Below, one piece after another: positions 8,604 through 17,184 of a stretch of 64,000 nucleotides of DNA. Positions within the stretch are counted from its first letter, which is position 1, and each line of letters starts with the position of its first letter. The stretch is from contig JAEZTV010000019.1 in NCBI GenBank assembly GCA_023421245.1, positions 46,688 through 110,687 on the forward strand. The letters run 5' to 3'. The position numbers were made by a program, and so were the translations under genes. Below the pieces are notes generated by a model that was not told the origin of the DNA, ran no database searches, and saw only the letters and a list, made by a program, of their open reading frames with translations. This DNA is from Bacillota bacterium (GTDB lineage: Bacteria > Bacillota > Clostridia > Oscillospirales > Ruminococcaceae).

Positions 8604-11600
8604 ATGACAAGAACGAAAAAACGCAACCGCATACTCGGTGCCGTTATGGGGATTAGTTTCTTGGTGATTACGCTTTTTGCGGGCGTCTATGCTTTGGCAC
8701 TCGACGGTTCGTCAGTCACACCGCCGAGCATCATCAACGCAAACGACAGCAAGGTCAATAGCGACGAGCCTTCCGAGTCACCGGTCGAATCGGAGCCGGA
8801 ACCGGAGTCTGAGCCCGAACCCGAGCCCGAGCCTGTATTCTCCCGCCCCAGCGAGATGCGTGCAGTCTACCTGGTACCCGGTGAGGATTTTATTCTGGGC
8901 AACACCACCGCGGCACAGACGGTTCAGGGCGAGATTGATGCTGCAATCGAAAGCAGTGTGTCCATGGGCATGAACTCGCTTATCGTTGACCTTCGCTATA
9001 ATGATACCGTAATCTATAAATCAGAGATTTTCCGCTCTAAGGCGGGCGATTTCGATGCGTTTGACTATCTTGTCAAAAAGGCCGAGCAAAACGGTCTGTA
9101 TGTATATGCATTGTACGAAGCCCTGAGCATCCCTTCAGGTGATAAGATTATCAAGGCGGACAACATAAACGGCGACACCCTCGACATTGTGATGAAGGGT
9201 GTTACAGAGCTTGTGTCCGGTTATCCGATTGACGGCATTATTATAGAAAACTACTTTAATGAGAAAACGGAGAATTCTTATGCCGCATATGCGGAATACG
9301 GGCTTTCCATCGGATTTGAAAACTATATGTACCAGAATACCGAGGCGCTCATTAAGGCAGCCGCGGCCGCGGCTCGTGCCGCGAACCGCAACGTACAGGT
9401 GGGTATTTCCACCACAAGTGTATGGGCAAACGAAGAATCAAACGAAGCCGGTTCCAAAACCGCCGCAACGTACCAGATGCTATATGACGGCTATGCGGAC
9501 GTTAAGCAGTACATAGAAGACGGCCATGTCGATTTTGTGTCGGTCAAGGCGTCCGGCTCGCTGACCGATACCGTGGTGCCGTTTGGTACCGTCATTAAAT
9601 GGTGGGGCGAGCTTGCGCAGGAAAACGACATCCCGATGTATGTGGTTCATTCGGCCACCAAGGCGTGCACTGACAGCGCGGGGTGGTCAAGCCCCGACCA
9701 GCTGACCCGTCAGCTGATGGAGGCAAAAACCGCGACAGGGTATAGCGGCAGTGTATTTAACTCTCTTAAGGCACTGGCAGCAGATCCCAAGGAGAGCACC
9801 TCTTTGCTAATCAACTACTATAACGACAAGGTGCAGGAGGCGCACGTCCTCAAAGACCTTGCGATTACCCAGCCAACTAAAAAAACATACACAACAAGCG
9901 AGCCTTCGGTAGCGTTTCAGGGTGCGTCCGACCCCAATTTCCCGATAACGCTCAATGGCAAAAAGCTTGAGCAGGACGACAACGGCTACATCGTGTATGA
10001 GGCTACGCTGGAGGCGGGTGCCAATACGTTTACCTTTGAGCACAAAGAGAAGAAGGTAACCTATACCATCACCCGCGACGTACAGGTTTTAAAAGAGGTA
10101 TATCCTGCGGGTTCAGTGTCAGCAATCGGCGGTTCACAGCTCACGGTTACTGCCGTAGCGTATAACACCGCGACGGTGAAGGCAACGCTTGCCGGGCAGA
10201 CCATAACCCTCAAGGAGGACACCAATCTCGAAGACTCGGACGAGAGGGACTCCAGCTACTGCCGTTTCATCGGCACCTTTACAATGCCGGAGGGGACAAG
10301 CTCGACGCAGACACTCGGCACCGTGAAGTTTACGGCATCTGCCGAGGGATTTTCAGAATCCGCAACCGGTGCCAGCATTAAGGTTGCAGAGGCCATCTCG
10401 TACGATACATCAGACGGCAACGGCAAACAGCTTCAGGTGGTTGCGGCGCAGGCAGAGACCTTCCCCACCAGCACCATTGACGACTACTCCGACCCCGCAT
10501 ACCATCCGCTGCCAAAGGGTACGGTGGATAAGGCGGTCAGTGACCCCATCAACTATTCCGACGGCAAGAGCTCGTTTACATACTACATCCTTTCCTCGGG
10601 TGTGCGCGTATATGCAAACGACATTAAGTTTATAAGCGATCTTGATCTTTCCTCCAACCGGATATCCTCGCTCAGCGTAAACAACGATGGCCGCTATACC
10701 ACCGTGTCGCTGGATATGAGTTGGCAGGCTCCCTATACGGTGTCGCTGACAAGCTCACAGATGAAGATTTCGTTCAAAGACACCACGACGGTTCCCGCAA
10801 ACCTATCATCGCTCAGCAAAAACCCGATGTTCTCGAGTGCAACGTGGTCGGGTTCCACGCTTACGCTTGCCATTAAAAATGGCGGCTTGATGGGCTATCA
10901 GGCATCGTACAGCGGCACGACACTGAACCTGAGGTTTAACAACCCCGCACCCATCCAGAGTGCATCAAACAGCTACGGATATACGCTGTCGGGTGCCAGA
11001 ATCGTGCTTGACCCAGGCCATAATGACGCGGACCCGGGCGCGTTGGGCTTCTACCCCAATATCCATGAGCGTGAGCTCAACCGCGCAATTGCTGCCGAAA
11101 CAAAAGCAATCCTTGAAGGCCTTGGCGCTTCGGTAAGGGTAAACCCCACACCATCCAGCTCAAGCCTTGCGGGCCGTATTTCGAACGCGATTTCGTATGA
11201 AGCACATCTGCTGATCTCCATTCACTGCAACTCGGGCAGTTCCAGCGCAACGGGCAGCGAAAGCTACTACTTTAACTCGTTCTCAAAAGACCTTGCAAAT
11301 TCCGCTGCAAGCAGGGTATCCTCGCAGCTTGGCATCAAAAACAGGGGCCCGAAGTTCTCATACTTCTATATGACCCGCAACTTTGCGTTCCCCGCAACGC
11401 TTACCGAATACGGCTTTGTAAGCAACCGCAGCGAGTACGAGCTGCTTGCAAGCTCTTCGGGGCAAAAGGCAGCGGCACAAGGTACGGTCAAGGCGATAAT
11501 CGATTTCTTTAAATCACGATACAACTCGTCTTCCACAGGCACCGAATCTACCGGAAAGCTCGCAAACGTGAGTGTTACCGGTGTGTCGCTGGATGAAACC

Positions 11601-12179
11601 AAGCTGACGGTAGAGGTGGGCAAAACCGTGAGCCTGAAGGCAACAGTTGCCCCCGAAAACGCCACCAACCAGAAGGTGACATGGGCTAGCAGCAACACCA
11701 AGATTGCCACGGTAGACGCAAACGGCGTGGTAACCGGTGTGAAGGCCGGTACTGCCAAGATAACCGTTAAAACCGAGGATAAAGGCAAGAGCGCCGTTGC
11801 CACCATTACGGTAACAGAGGCATCATCGTCCAATCTATCCTCAGGTGAATCGTCGTCCTCCGGTCCGTCTTCTTCTGACCAGTCCTCCTCTTCCGACTCC
11901 TCGTCCGGTTCCTCTTCCGGTGCATCAAGTGATAACGTATCCGTTATTGAATTTAAATATGATGAAATAGGTATGGGCACGGGGTCTGATACACTTACAG
12001 TGTTGATTGATGGTATGGAAACGGACGGTACAGAAGTCACATGGAAATCTTCCGATTCAACCATTGTTTCCGTGGATGCAAATGGTCGTGTTACAGCGAG
12101 AAAAGCGGGTACCGTAACCATAACAGCGACCACAAAGGACGGAAAGCATTCAGCTACCTGCACCATTAAGGTTTCTTGA
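8604..12179 (+). CDS. N-acetylmuramoyl-L-alanine amidase with degenerate GHL10-like domain and Ig-like repeats
   Basis: Very large (1191 residues) membrane-anchored surface protein. It has one N-terminal membrane helix (about 8-30) and a Glu/Pro linker (about 55-80). A GHL10/GHL6-like barrel (about 85-410) starts MRAVYLVPGEDF. All-beta modules follow, including an AMIN-like stretch near 660-760. An Amidase_3 domain spans about 795-970, then come a Big_2 Ig-like domain (about 985-1070), a Ser-rich linker and a second Big_2 domain to the C terminus. The amidase zinc ligands are present (His806 in DPGHND, Glu822, His874 in SIHCNS) with Glu935 in TEYGFVSN, so it should cleave the MurNAc-L-Ala bond. 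In the barrel the DD pair of the neighbour is replaced by IENYFNE, suggesting loss of catalysis. The start is ATG 8604 behind GGGGGAG. Confidence 0.88.
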   Translation: MTRTKKRNRILGAVMGISFLVITLFAGVYALALDGSSVTPPSIINANDSKVNSDEPSESPVESEPEPESEPEPEPEPVFSRPSEMRAVYLVPGEDFILGNTTAAQTVQGEIDAAIESSVSMGMNSLIVDLRYNDTVIYKSEIFRSKAGDFDAFDYLVKKAEQNGLYVYALYEALSIPSGDKIIKADNINGDTLDIVMKGVTELVSGYPIDGIIIENYFNEKTENSYAAYAEYGLSIGFENYMYQNTEALIKAAAAAARAANRNVQVGISTTSVWANEESNEAGSKTAATYQMLYDGYADVKQYIEDGHVDFVSVKASGSLTDTVVPFGTVIKWWGELAQENDIPMYVVHSATKACTDSAGWSSPDQLTRQLMEAKTATGYSGSVFNSLKALAADPKESTSLLINYYNDKVQEAHVLKDLAITQPTKKTYTTSEPSVAFQGASDPNFPITLNGKKLEQDDNGYIVYEATLEAGANTFTFEHKEKKVTYTITRDVQVLKEVYPAGSVSAIGGSQLTVTAVAYNTATVKATLAGQTITLKEDTNLEDSDERDSSYCRFIGTFTMPEGTSSTQTLGTVKFTASAEGFSESATGASIKVAEAISYDTSDGNGKQLQVVAAQAETFPTSTIDDYSDPAYHPLPKGTVDKAVSDPINYSDGKSSFTYYILSSGVRVYANDIKFISDLDLSSNRISSLSVNNDGRYTTVSLDMSWQAPYTVSLTSSQMKISFKDTTTVPANLSSLSKNPMFSSATWSGSTLTLAIKNGGLMGYQASYSGTTLNLRFNNPAPIQSASNSYGYTLSGARIVLDPGHNDADPGALGFYPNIHERELNRAIAAETKAILEGLGASVRVNPTPSSSSLAGRISNAISYEAHLLISIHCNSGSSSATGSESYYFNSFSKDLANSAASRVSSQLGIKNRGPKFSYFYMTRNFAFPATLTEYGFVSNRSEYELLASSSGQKAAAQGTVKAIIDFFKSRYNSSSTGTESTGKLANVSVTGVSLDETKLTVEVGKTVSLKATVAPENATNQKVTWASSNTKIATVDANGVVTGVKAGTAKITVKTEDKGKSAVATITVTEASSSNLSSGESSSSGPSSSDQSSSSDSSSGSSSGASSDNVSVIEFKYDEIGMGTGSDTLTVLIDGMETDGTEVTWKSSDSTIVSVDANGRVTARKAGTVTITATTKDGKHSATCTIKVS

Positions 12180-12194
12180 ACAATTAAAATAACA

Positions 12195-12228
12195 GAAAAA
12201 GCAGCCCATATTGCTGGGCTGCTTTTTC
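12195..12228 (+). terminator. Terminator of the cell-wall hydrolase operon
   Basis: A perfect 14-base stem: GAAAAAGCAGCCCA (12195-12208) with TGGGCTGCTTTTTC (12215-12228); the T-run lies in the descending arm. Confidence 0.88.
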
Positions 12229-12262
12229 ACATAACGCCCGATTGGTTTTCGCGAATATTCAT

Positions 12263-12291
12263 TTGACGTACTGCTAATATGTTTGTATAAT
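12263..12291 (+). promoter_or_regulatory. Promoter of miaB
   Basis: TTGACG (12263-12268), 17-base spacer, perfect TATAAT (12286-12291). The transcript would begin near 12298 and carry the hairpin at 12323-12356 in a 5' leader of about 160 bases. Confidence 0.78.
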
Positions 12292-12322
12292 TAAGTGATG
12301 CCTGCTACCCTTATAAGGTCAA

Positions 12323-12356
12323 CCGACTTGAAAACAGGTCCTTGTTTTCAAGTCGG
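12323..12356 (+). promoter_or_regulatory. Leader hairpin, copy 1 of a recurrent element
   Basis: CCGACTTGAAAACA (12323-12336) and TGTTTTCAAGTCGG (12343-12356) form a perfect 14-base stem around loop GGTCCT. A tail with AATCCGTGCG (12393-12402) follows. No T-run follows the stem, so it is not a standard terminator. Related elements lie at 13902-13923 and 32155-32184. Confidence 0.55.
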
Positions 12357-12461
12357 CAGGTCATCCCGTCTATGGCACGGGTACCGTATGAAAATCCGTG
12401 CGATTTAAAATATGTCCATTTTGAAGTTTGTTAAGTATAACAGATGAGGATTATTGAAACA

Positions 12462-13892
12462 ATGAATAAGCAACCACAGCATATCCGGGACACCGCAGAC
12501 CTTGCTCTTCAAGACGATTTCGCGCGCCGTGTCTTTGATATAAACGACGATTATTTTCACAAAACGGGTAAGCAGCGCCTCGCTCTTACCCACAGCTATG
12601 GCTGCCAGCAGAACGTGTCGGACGGAGAAAAGCTCGACGGTCAGCTTGCACGCATGGGCTACGGATTTACCGATAACCCCGATGAGGCGGATATCATCAT
12701 TTACAATACTTGTGCGGTGCGGGAGCACGCGGAGGATAGGGTGTTTGGCAACGTTGGCGCGCTCAAGCATAACAAGCGGCGCAACCCCGATATGATTATC
12801 GGTGTATGCGGCTGTATGATGCAGCAGGAGCATGTGGCCGAGAAGATACGCAGGCACTACCCGTATGTTGATTTGGTGTTCGGCACCTATGCCGCACATA
12901 AGCTGCCCGAGCTTGTTTTTACCTGTATGACCGACGGGCGGCGGGTGGTGGATATCACCGAGCAGGAGGGATATCTGCCCGAAGGCTTGCCGGTGCGCCG
13001 CAGCGGTACGCTCAAAGCGTGGCTTCCGGTGATGTACGGCTGCAACAATTTTTGCAGCTATTGTGTGGTACCCTATGTCAGGGGAAGAGAGCGCTCGCGC
13101 GAGAGCAGTGCTGTGCTGGAAGAAGCCCGACAGCTTATTTCACAGGGATATAAAGAGATTACGCTGCTTGGGCAAAACGTTAATTCGTACGGCAGGGGCA
13201 GCGCGGGTGAGCTTACGTTTGCCGAGCTTTTGCGCAAGGTAAACGCCATTGACGGCGATTTTCGCATTCGCTTTATGACCAGTCATCCCAAGGACGCTAC
13301 CAAGGAGCTGTTTTTGGCAATTGCCGACTGCGAAAAGGTAGAGCGGCACATCCATCTGCCGGTACAGTGCGCAAGCGACCGCATCCTTAAAGAGATGAAC
13401 CGCGGGTATACCGCGGCGCAGTATCTCGAAAAGGTGCGCATGGCGCGCGAGATTATCACGGACGTCAGCTTTACCAGCGATATAATTGTAGGTTTTCCGG
13501 GCGAGACGTATGAGGATTTTAAGCAGACCCTTGCTCTGGTAGAGACCGTACGCTACGATGCACTGTTTACCTTTATCTACTCCAAACGTGCCCGCACGCG
13601 GGCGGAAACGATGGATGATCCGATACCCTACAAGCAGAAAAGCGAGTGGTTTTCAGAGCTTTTGCAGCTTCAGTCCGAAATCGGTAAGGGGCGCTACCGC
13701 GAGCAGGTTGGCAAAACGGTGCGCGTACTCTGCGAAGGTCAGGGCAGAACAGGCGAGGGTTATCTTACCGGTAAAACCGAGCACGCTATCGCCTGCGAGG
13801 TTATGGCGCCGCCCGAATACACCGGACGCTTTGTAACCGCTGTGGTTACTGACGTGCAAAACTGGTCGCTTATCGGCAAGCTTGCGGAATAG
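12462..13892 (+). CDS. miaB: tRNA-2-methylthio-N6-dimethylallyladenosine synthase MiaB
   Basis: Radical-SAM methylthiotransferase that converts i6A37 to ms2i6A37 in tRNAs reading UNN codons. The N-terminal UPF0004 domain holds the three auxiliary-cluster cysteines in SYGCQQN, NTCAVRE and CGCMMQQ. The radical-SAM cluster is GCNNFCSYCVVPYVRGRERSR-like (CxxxCxxC, near residue 190), and a C-terminal TRAM domain ends the protein. I prefer ATG 12462 (TGAGGA 11 bases upstream) over ATG 12444, giving 476 residues. Its substrate is made by MiaA, encoded 5 kb downstream in the same block. The neighbouring ylbF/ymcA-mutS-mutL order resembles the B. subtilis ymcB-ymcA-mutSL region. Confidence 0.97.
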   Translation: MNKQPQHIRDTADLALQDDFARRVFDINDDYFHKTGKQRLALTHSYGCQQNVSDGEKLDGQLARMGYGFTDNPDEADIIIYNTCAVREHAEDRVFGNVGALKHNKRRNPDMIIGVCGCMMQQEHVAEKIRRHYPYVDLVFGTYAAHKLPELVFTCMTDGRRVVDITEQEGYLPEGLPVRRSGTLKAWLPVMYGCNNFCSYCVVPYVRGRERSRESSAVLEEARQLISQGYKEITLLGQNVNSYGRGSAGELTFAELLRKVNAIDGDFRIRFMTSHPKDATKELFLAIADCEKVERHIHLPVQCASDRILKEMNRGYTAAQYLEKVRMAREIITDVSFTSDIIVGFPGETYEDFKQTLALVETVRYDALFTFIYSKRARTRAETMDDPIPYKQKSEWFSELLQLQSEIGKGRYREQVGKTVRVLCEGQGRTGEGYLTGKTEHAIACEVMAPPEYTGRFVTAVVTDVQNWSLIGKLAE

Positions 13893-13901
13893 AACCTAAT
13901 T

Positions 13902-13983
13902 TGAAAGTAAGTCCTTGTTTTCAGGGCGGCAGATAAATTCTGCCCGAAATCCGCGCGGCTCAAAATGCTTTCATTTTTAAATT
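13902..13983 (+). promoter_or_regulatory. Leader hairpin, copy 2 of a recurrent element
   Basis: TGAAAGTA (13902-13909) pairs with TGTTTTCA (13916-13923) through two G-U wobbles around loop AGTCCT. The tail AATCCGCGCGG (13948-13958) then runs to ATTTTTAAA. It lies between miaB and the ylbF-like gene. Pairing kept through wobbles suggests a functional RNA fold. Confidence 0.5.
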
Positions 13984-14038
13984 TTATAAATATAATATGG
14001 CATAGCCCAAACTATTTGGGCGGAAAGGAAACTATAGC

Positions 14039-14446
14039 ATGGAGAATATTATTAACACAACCAAATCTCTTGGCAAGCAGATACAGGCAAACGAGCACTA
14101 CATCGCAATGGCGAAGGCACGCGAGGCGGTAGACGCAAACGATGAGCTGCAAAAGCAGATTCAGGAGTTTAACATGCTTAAGATGACACTTAATCAGGAG
14201 CTTTCCAAGGAGCCGCGCGACGATGCAAAGGTTGCGTCCTTGGATGAGAAGATTCGCGCGCTGCACAAAACGGTGACTGAAAGCCCCGTTATGGCAGCCT
14301 ATAATGATGCAAAACTTGCGTTTGATACCGTGGTGGATATGGTCAACCGCATCCTTTCTGCAAGCCTGAACGGTCAGGATCCCGAAACCGCAGACCAGAA
14401 TCAGGAATGCGGCGGCAGCTGTTCGTCCTGTGCAGGCTGCCATTAA
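14039..14446 (+). CDS. YlbF/YmcA family protein with C-terminal cysteine cluster
   Basis: A 135-residue all-helical protein of the Com_YlbF family. In B. subtilis YlbF, YmcA and YaaT form the Y-complex, which helps RNase Y mature mRNAs and affects competence, biofilm and sporulation. The N-terminal two thirds is a helical hairpin. The tail CGGSCSSCAGC supplies four cysteines, matching the cysteine-rich C termini proposed to bind Fe-S clusters in YlbF/YmcA. The position directly after miaB and before mutS is that of ymcA, but YlbF and YmcA cannot be told apart by eye. Start ATG 14039 follows a GGAAAGGAAA ribosome site. Confidence 0.88.
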   Translation: MENIINTTKSLGKQIQANEHYIAMAKAREAVDANDELQKQIQEFNMLKMTLNQELSKEPRDDAKVASLDEKIRALHKTVTESPVMAAYNDAKLAFDTVVDMVNRILSASLNGQDPETADQNQECGGSCSSCAGCH

Positions 14447-14512
14447 GTTAAAACATTCAGGGTGTGAACGGTTTTTCCACACCCGCTCGGCAGGGGAAAG
14501 GGGACAGGTAGC

Positions 14513-17143
14513 GTGGCAGAATTATCGCCAATGATGCAGCAGTACTGGGCGATTAAAGAGCAGCACAGGGATCATATCCTGTTCTTTCGCCTGGGCGATT
14601 TTTATGAGATGTTCTTTGACGACGCGATTACCGTGTCCAAAGAGCTTGAGATTGTACTTACCGGACGCGACTGCGGGCTTGAGGAACGCGCGCCGATGTG
14701 CGGCGTTCCTCATCATAGCTGCGAGGCGTATATTGCACGCCTTGTAAAGAAGGGCTACAAGGTTGCCGTTTGTGAACAGACCGAGGACCCCAGCGCTGCA
14801 AAGGGCATTGTGCGCCGAGAGGTGGTGCGCATTATTACGCCGGGTACGGTAATCGAGAGCAGCATGCTAGACGAGGCGGAAAACAACTACATTGCGGTTC
14901 TCTGCATTGAGGGTTCTCGCGCAGCTGCCGCGTTTTCCGATATTACCACCGGCGATATCAACCTTATCGAGCTTGATGAGGATGATGTTGTCACTGCTGT
15001 AATCAACGAAACCGGTCGGTTTTCACCAAGCGAGGTACTGTTAAACGGTGAAGCCGGTAAGGCCAAACGCCTCACCGGCTTTTTAAAAGAACGCCTTTTG
15101 TGCATGGCATCGGTGCTCGAGGATGATTATTTTAACACGGGCTCCGCCGAACAGACGGTGCTTACACATTTTAAAAAGGACTCTCTTGCGCCCTTGCAGC
15201 TCGAAGACAAGCCGTACGCTGTCAAGGCGCTGGGGGCGCTTTTGCGCTATTTGGGGGAGATGCAAAAAAGCGGGCTGGAGCGGCTTATTTCGCTTAACCT
15301 TTACGGGATAAGCCAGTATATGAGCCTTGATGTTACCGCGCGCCGCAACCTTGAGCTCACCGAGACGATGCGTACACGCGAAAAGCGTGCAACCCTTTTG
15401 TGGGTATTGGATAAAACAAAAACAGCGATGGGTAAGCGCCTGATCAAAAGCTATATTGAGCAGCCGCTGCTGGCCCCTGCCGCCATCCTTAAACGTCTTG
15501 CAGCGGTGCAAGAGCTTTATAACAACACGATGCTGCTTGGCGATGCCCGCGCTTACCTTGAGGGCATCTACGACCTTGAGCGCATTATGACGCGCATTGT
15601 ATACGGCAGCGCGACAGCAAGAGAGTTAAAATCCCTTTCGCAGACCGCGCAGCGCATCCCCGCACTCAGGACGCGGCTTTCGGATACAAGGGCAAGGCTG
15701 CTGCAGGAGATTTACACCCAGCTCGACCCGCTGGAGGACGTAAGCGGTCTCATCGAGTGTGCAATCAGCGACGACCCGCCCATCACCCTCAAGGATGGCG
15801 GCGTTATTCAGCAGGGGTACAACAAAGAGGTGGACGAATACCGCGAGATTATTCGAAACACCAAGGAGTACATTGCCGAGACCGAGCGCAGAGAAAAAGA
15901 GAAAACGGGCATCAAAACCCTTAAGATAGGCTACAATAAGGTGTTTGGCTATTATCTGGAGGTATCCAAAAGCTATGCCGATCAGGTACCTGCAGATTAC
16001 ATACGTAAGCAGACATTGACAAACGGCGAGCGTTATATCACCGAGGAGCTCAAGCAGCTCGAAGCGCGTGTGCTTGGCGCAAGCGAGCGTATTGTTGCGC
16101 TGGAAACCGAGCTGTTTACCCAAATCAGGAATACGATTGCCGGGCAGCTGCACCGCATCCAACTCACCGCACGCGCGGTAGCAAGGCTGGATGTACTATG
16201 CTCATTCGCGCATGTTTCGCGTGAGCGGGGATACACCTGCCCCGACGTGGATGTATCGGGCGAGATAATACTGGAAGAGTCGCGCCATCCCGTCATCGAA
16301 GCGATTCTTGCCGAGCAATCGTCGGGCAGCGCACCGTTTGTTTCAAACAACGCTTGCCTTGATATGGACAAAAACCGAATCGCTATCATCACAGGCCCCA
16401 ATATGGCGGGTAAATCGACCTATATGCGGCAGGTTGCGCTCAATGTGCTTATGGCACAGATTGGTTGCTTCGTTCCCGCAAAGAGTGCTAAAATCGGCAT
16501 TGTAGACAGCATCTTCACGCGTGTCGGGGCATCCGACGACCTTGCTACCGGACAATCCACCTTTATGGTAGAGATGAACGAGGTGGCGCATATCCTTAAA
16601 AACGCAACCGCACAGAGCTTGATTATCCTTGATGAGATTGGCAGAGGAACAAGCACCTACGACGGGATGAGCATTGCCCGTGCCGTGCTTGAATATATTG
16701 CAGACAAGCGCCGCCTTGGCGCAAAGGCGCTGTTTGCCACTCACTACCACGAGCTTACGGAGCTTGAACAGCAGGTGGACGGCGTGCTCAACTACAACAT
16801 TGCGGTAAAAAAGCGCGGCGATGATATCACCTTTTTGCGCCGCATTGTACGCGGCGGTGCCGACGATAGCTATGGTATCGAAGTCTCAAAGCTTGCGGGC
16901 ATTCCGGAGAGTATCATCAACCGTGCAAAGGAGATTCTCAAAGGGCTTGAGGAGGGTAGCGACATCACCGTCAAACGCAGTATCCGCAAGGACGAGCCGG
17001 AGGAGGAAGAGCTGTCTCAGCTTACCCTTGAGAGTGGCAGAAACAGCGAGCTTATCGAGCGTCTGCGCCGCATCGACGTCAATACGCTTACCCCCATCGA
17101 GGCGCTCAACATGCTTTATGCAATACACGCCGAGCTTCGCTAG
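14513..17143 (+). CDS. mutS: DNA mismatch repair protein MutS
   Basis: Mismatch-recognition ATPase, 876 residues, a full-length MutS1. The mismatch-wedge motif is Phe30-Tyr31-Glu32 in GDFYEMF. The connector, lever and clamp domains are present. The Walker A motif is GPNMAGKST with Lys634, followed by STFMVEMNE and the Walker B region LIILDEIGRGTSTYDG; the dimerisation end contains ATHYHELTEL. The start is GTG 14513 behind GGGAAAGGGG. mutL follows after about 40 bases and miaA overlaps mutL, forming one repair/tRNA-modification operon. Confidence 0.98.
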   Translation: MAELSPMMQQYWAIKEQHRDHILFFRLGDFYEMFFDDAITVSKELEIVLTGRDCGLEERAPMCGVPHHSCEAYIARLVKKGYKVAVCEQTEDPSAAKGIVRREVVRIITPGTVIESSMLDEAENNYIAVLCIEGSRAAAAFSDITTGDINLIELDEDDVVTAVINETGRFSPSEVLLNGEAGKAKRLTGFLKERLLCMASVLEDDYFNTGSAEQTVLTHFKKDSLAPLQLEDKPYAVKALGALLRYLGEMQKSGLERLISLNLYGISQYMSLDVTARRNLELTETMRTREKRATLLWVLDKTKTAMGKRLIKSYIEQPLLAPAAILKRLAAVQELYNNTMLLGDARAYLEGIYDLERIMTRIVYGSATARELKSLSQTAQRIPALRTRLSDTRARLLQEIYTQLDPLEDVSGLIECAISDDPPITLKDGGVIQQGYNKEVDEYREIIRNTKEYIAETERREKEKTGIKTLKIGYNKVFGYYLEVSKSYADQVPADYIRKQTLTNGERYITEELKQLEARVLGASERIVALETELFTQIRNTIAGQLHRIQLTARAVARLDVLCSFAHVSRERGYTCPDVDVSGEIILEESRHPVIEAILAEQSSGSAPFVSNNACLDMDKNRIAIITGPNMAGKSTYMRQVALNVLMAQIGCFVPAKSAKIGIVDSIFTRVGASDDLATGQSTFMVEMNEVAHILKNATAQSLIILDEIGRGTSTYDGMSIARAVLEYIADKRRLGAKALFATHYHELTELEQQVDGVLNYNIAVKKRGDDITFLRRIVRGGADDSYGIEVSKLAGIPESIINRAKEILKGLEEGSDITVKRSIRKDEPEEEELSQLTLESGRNSELIERLRRIDVNTLTPIEALNMLYAIHAELR

Positions 17144-17184
17144 CATGGTGCAATAACACATTAGATAAAAGGGGGAGAACCATC

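Noticed and set aside
11366..12166. A 266-codon antisense frame over the Ig-like end of the amidase gene
   Set aside because: Val/Ser/Pro-rich shadow of a gene with repeated domains; the sense strand encodes clear Big_2 repeats.
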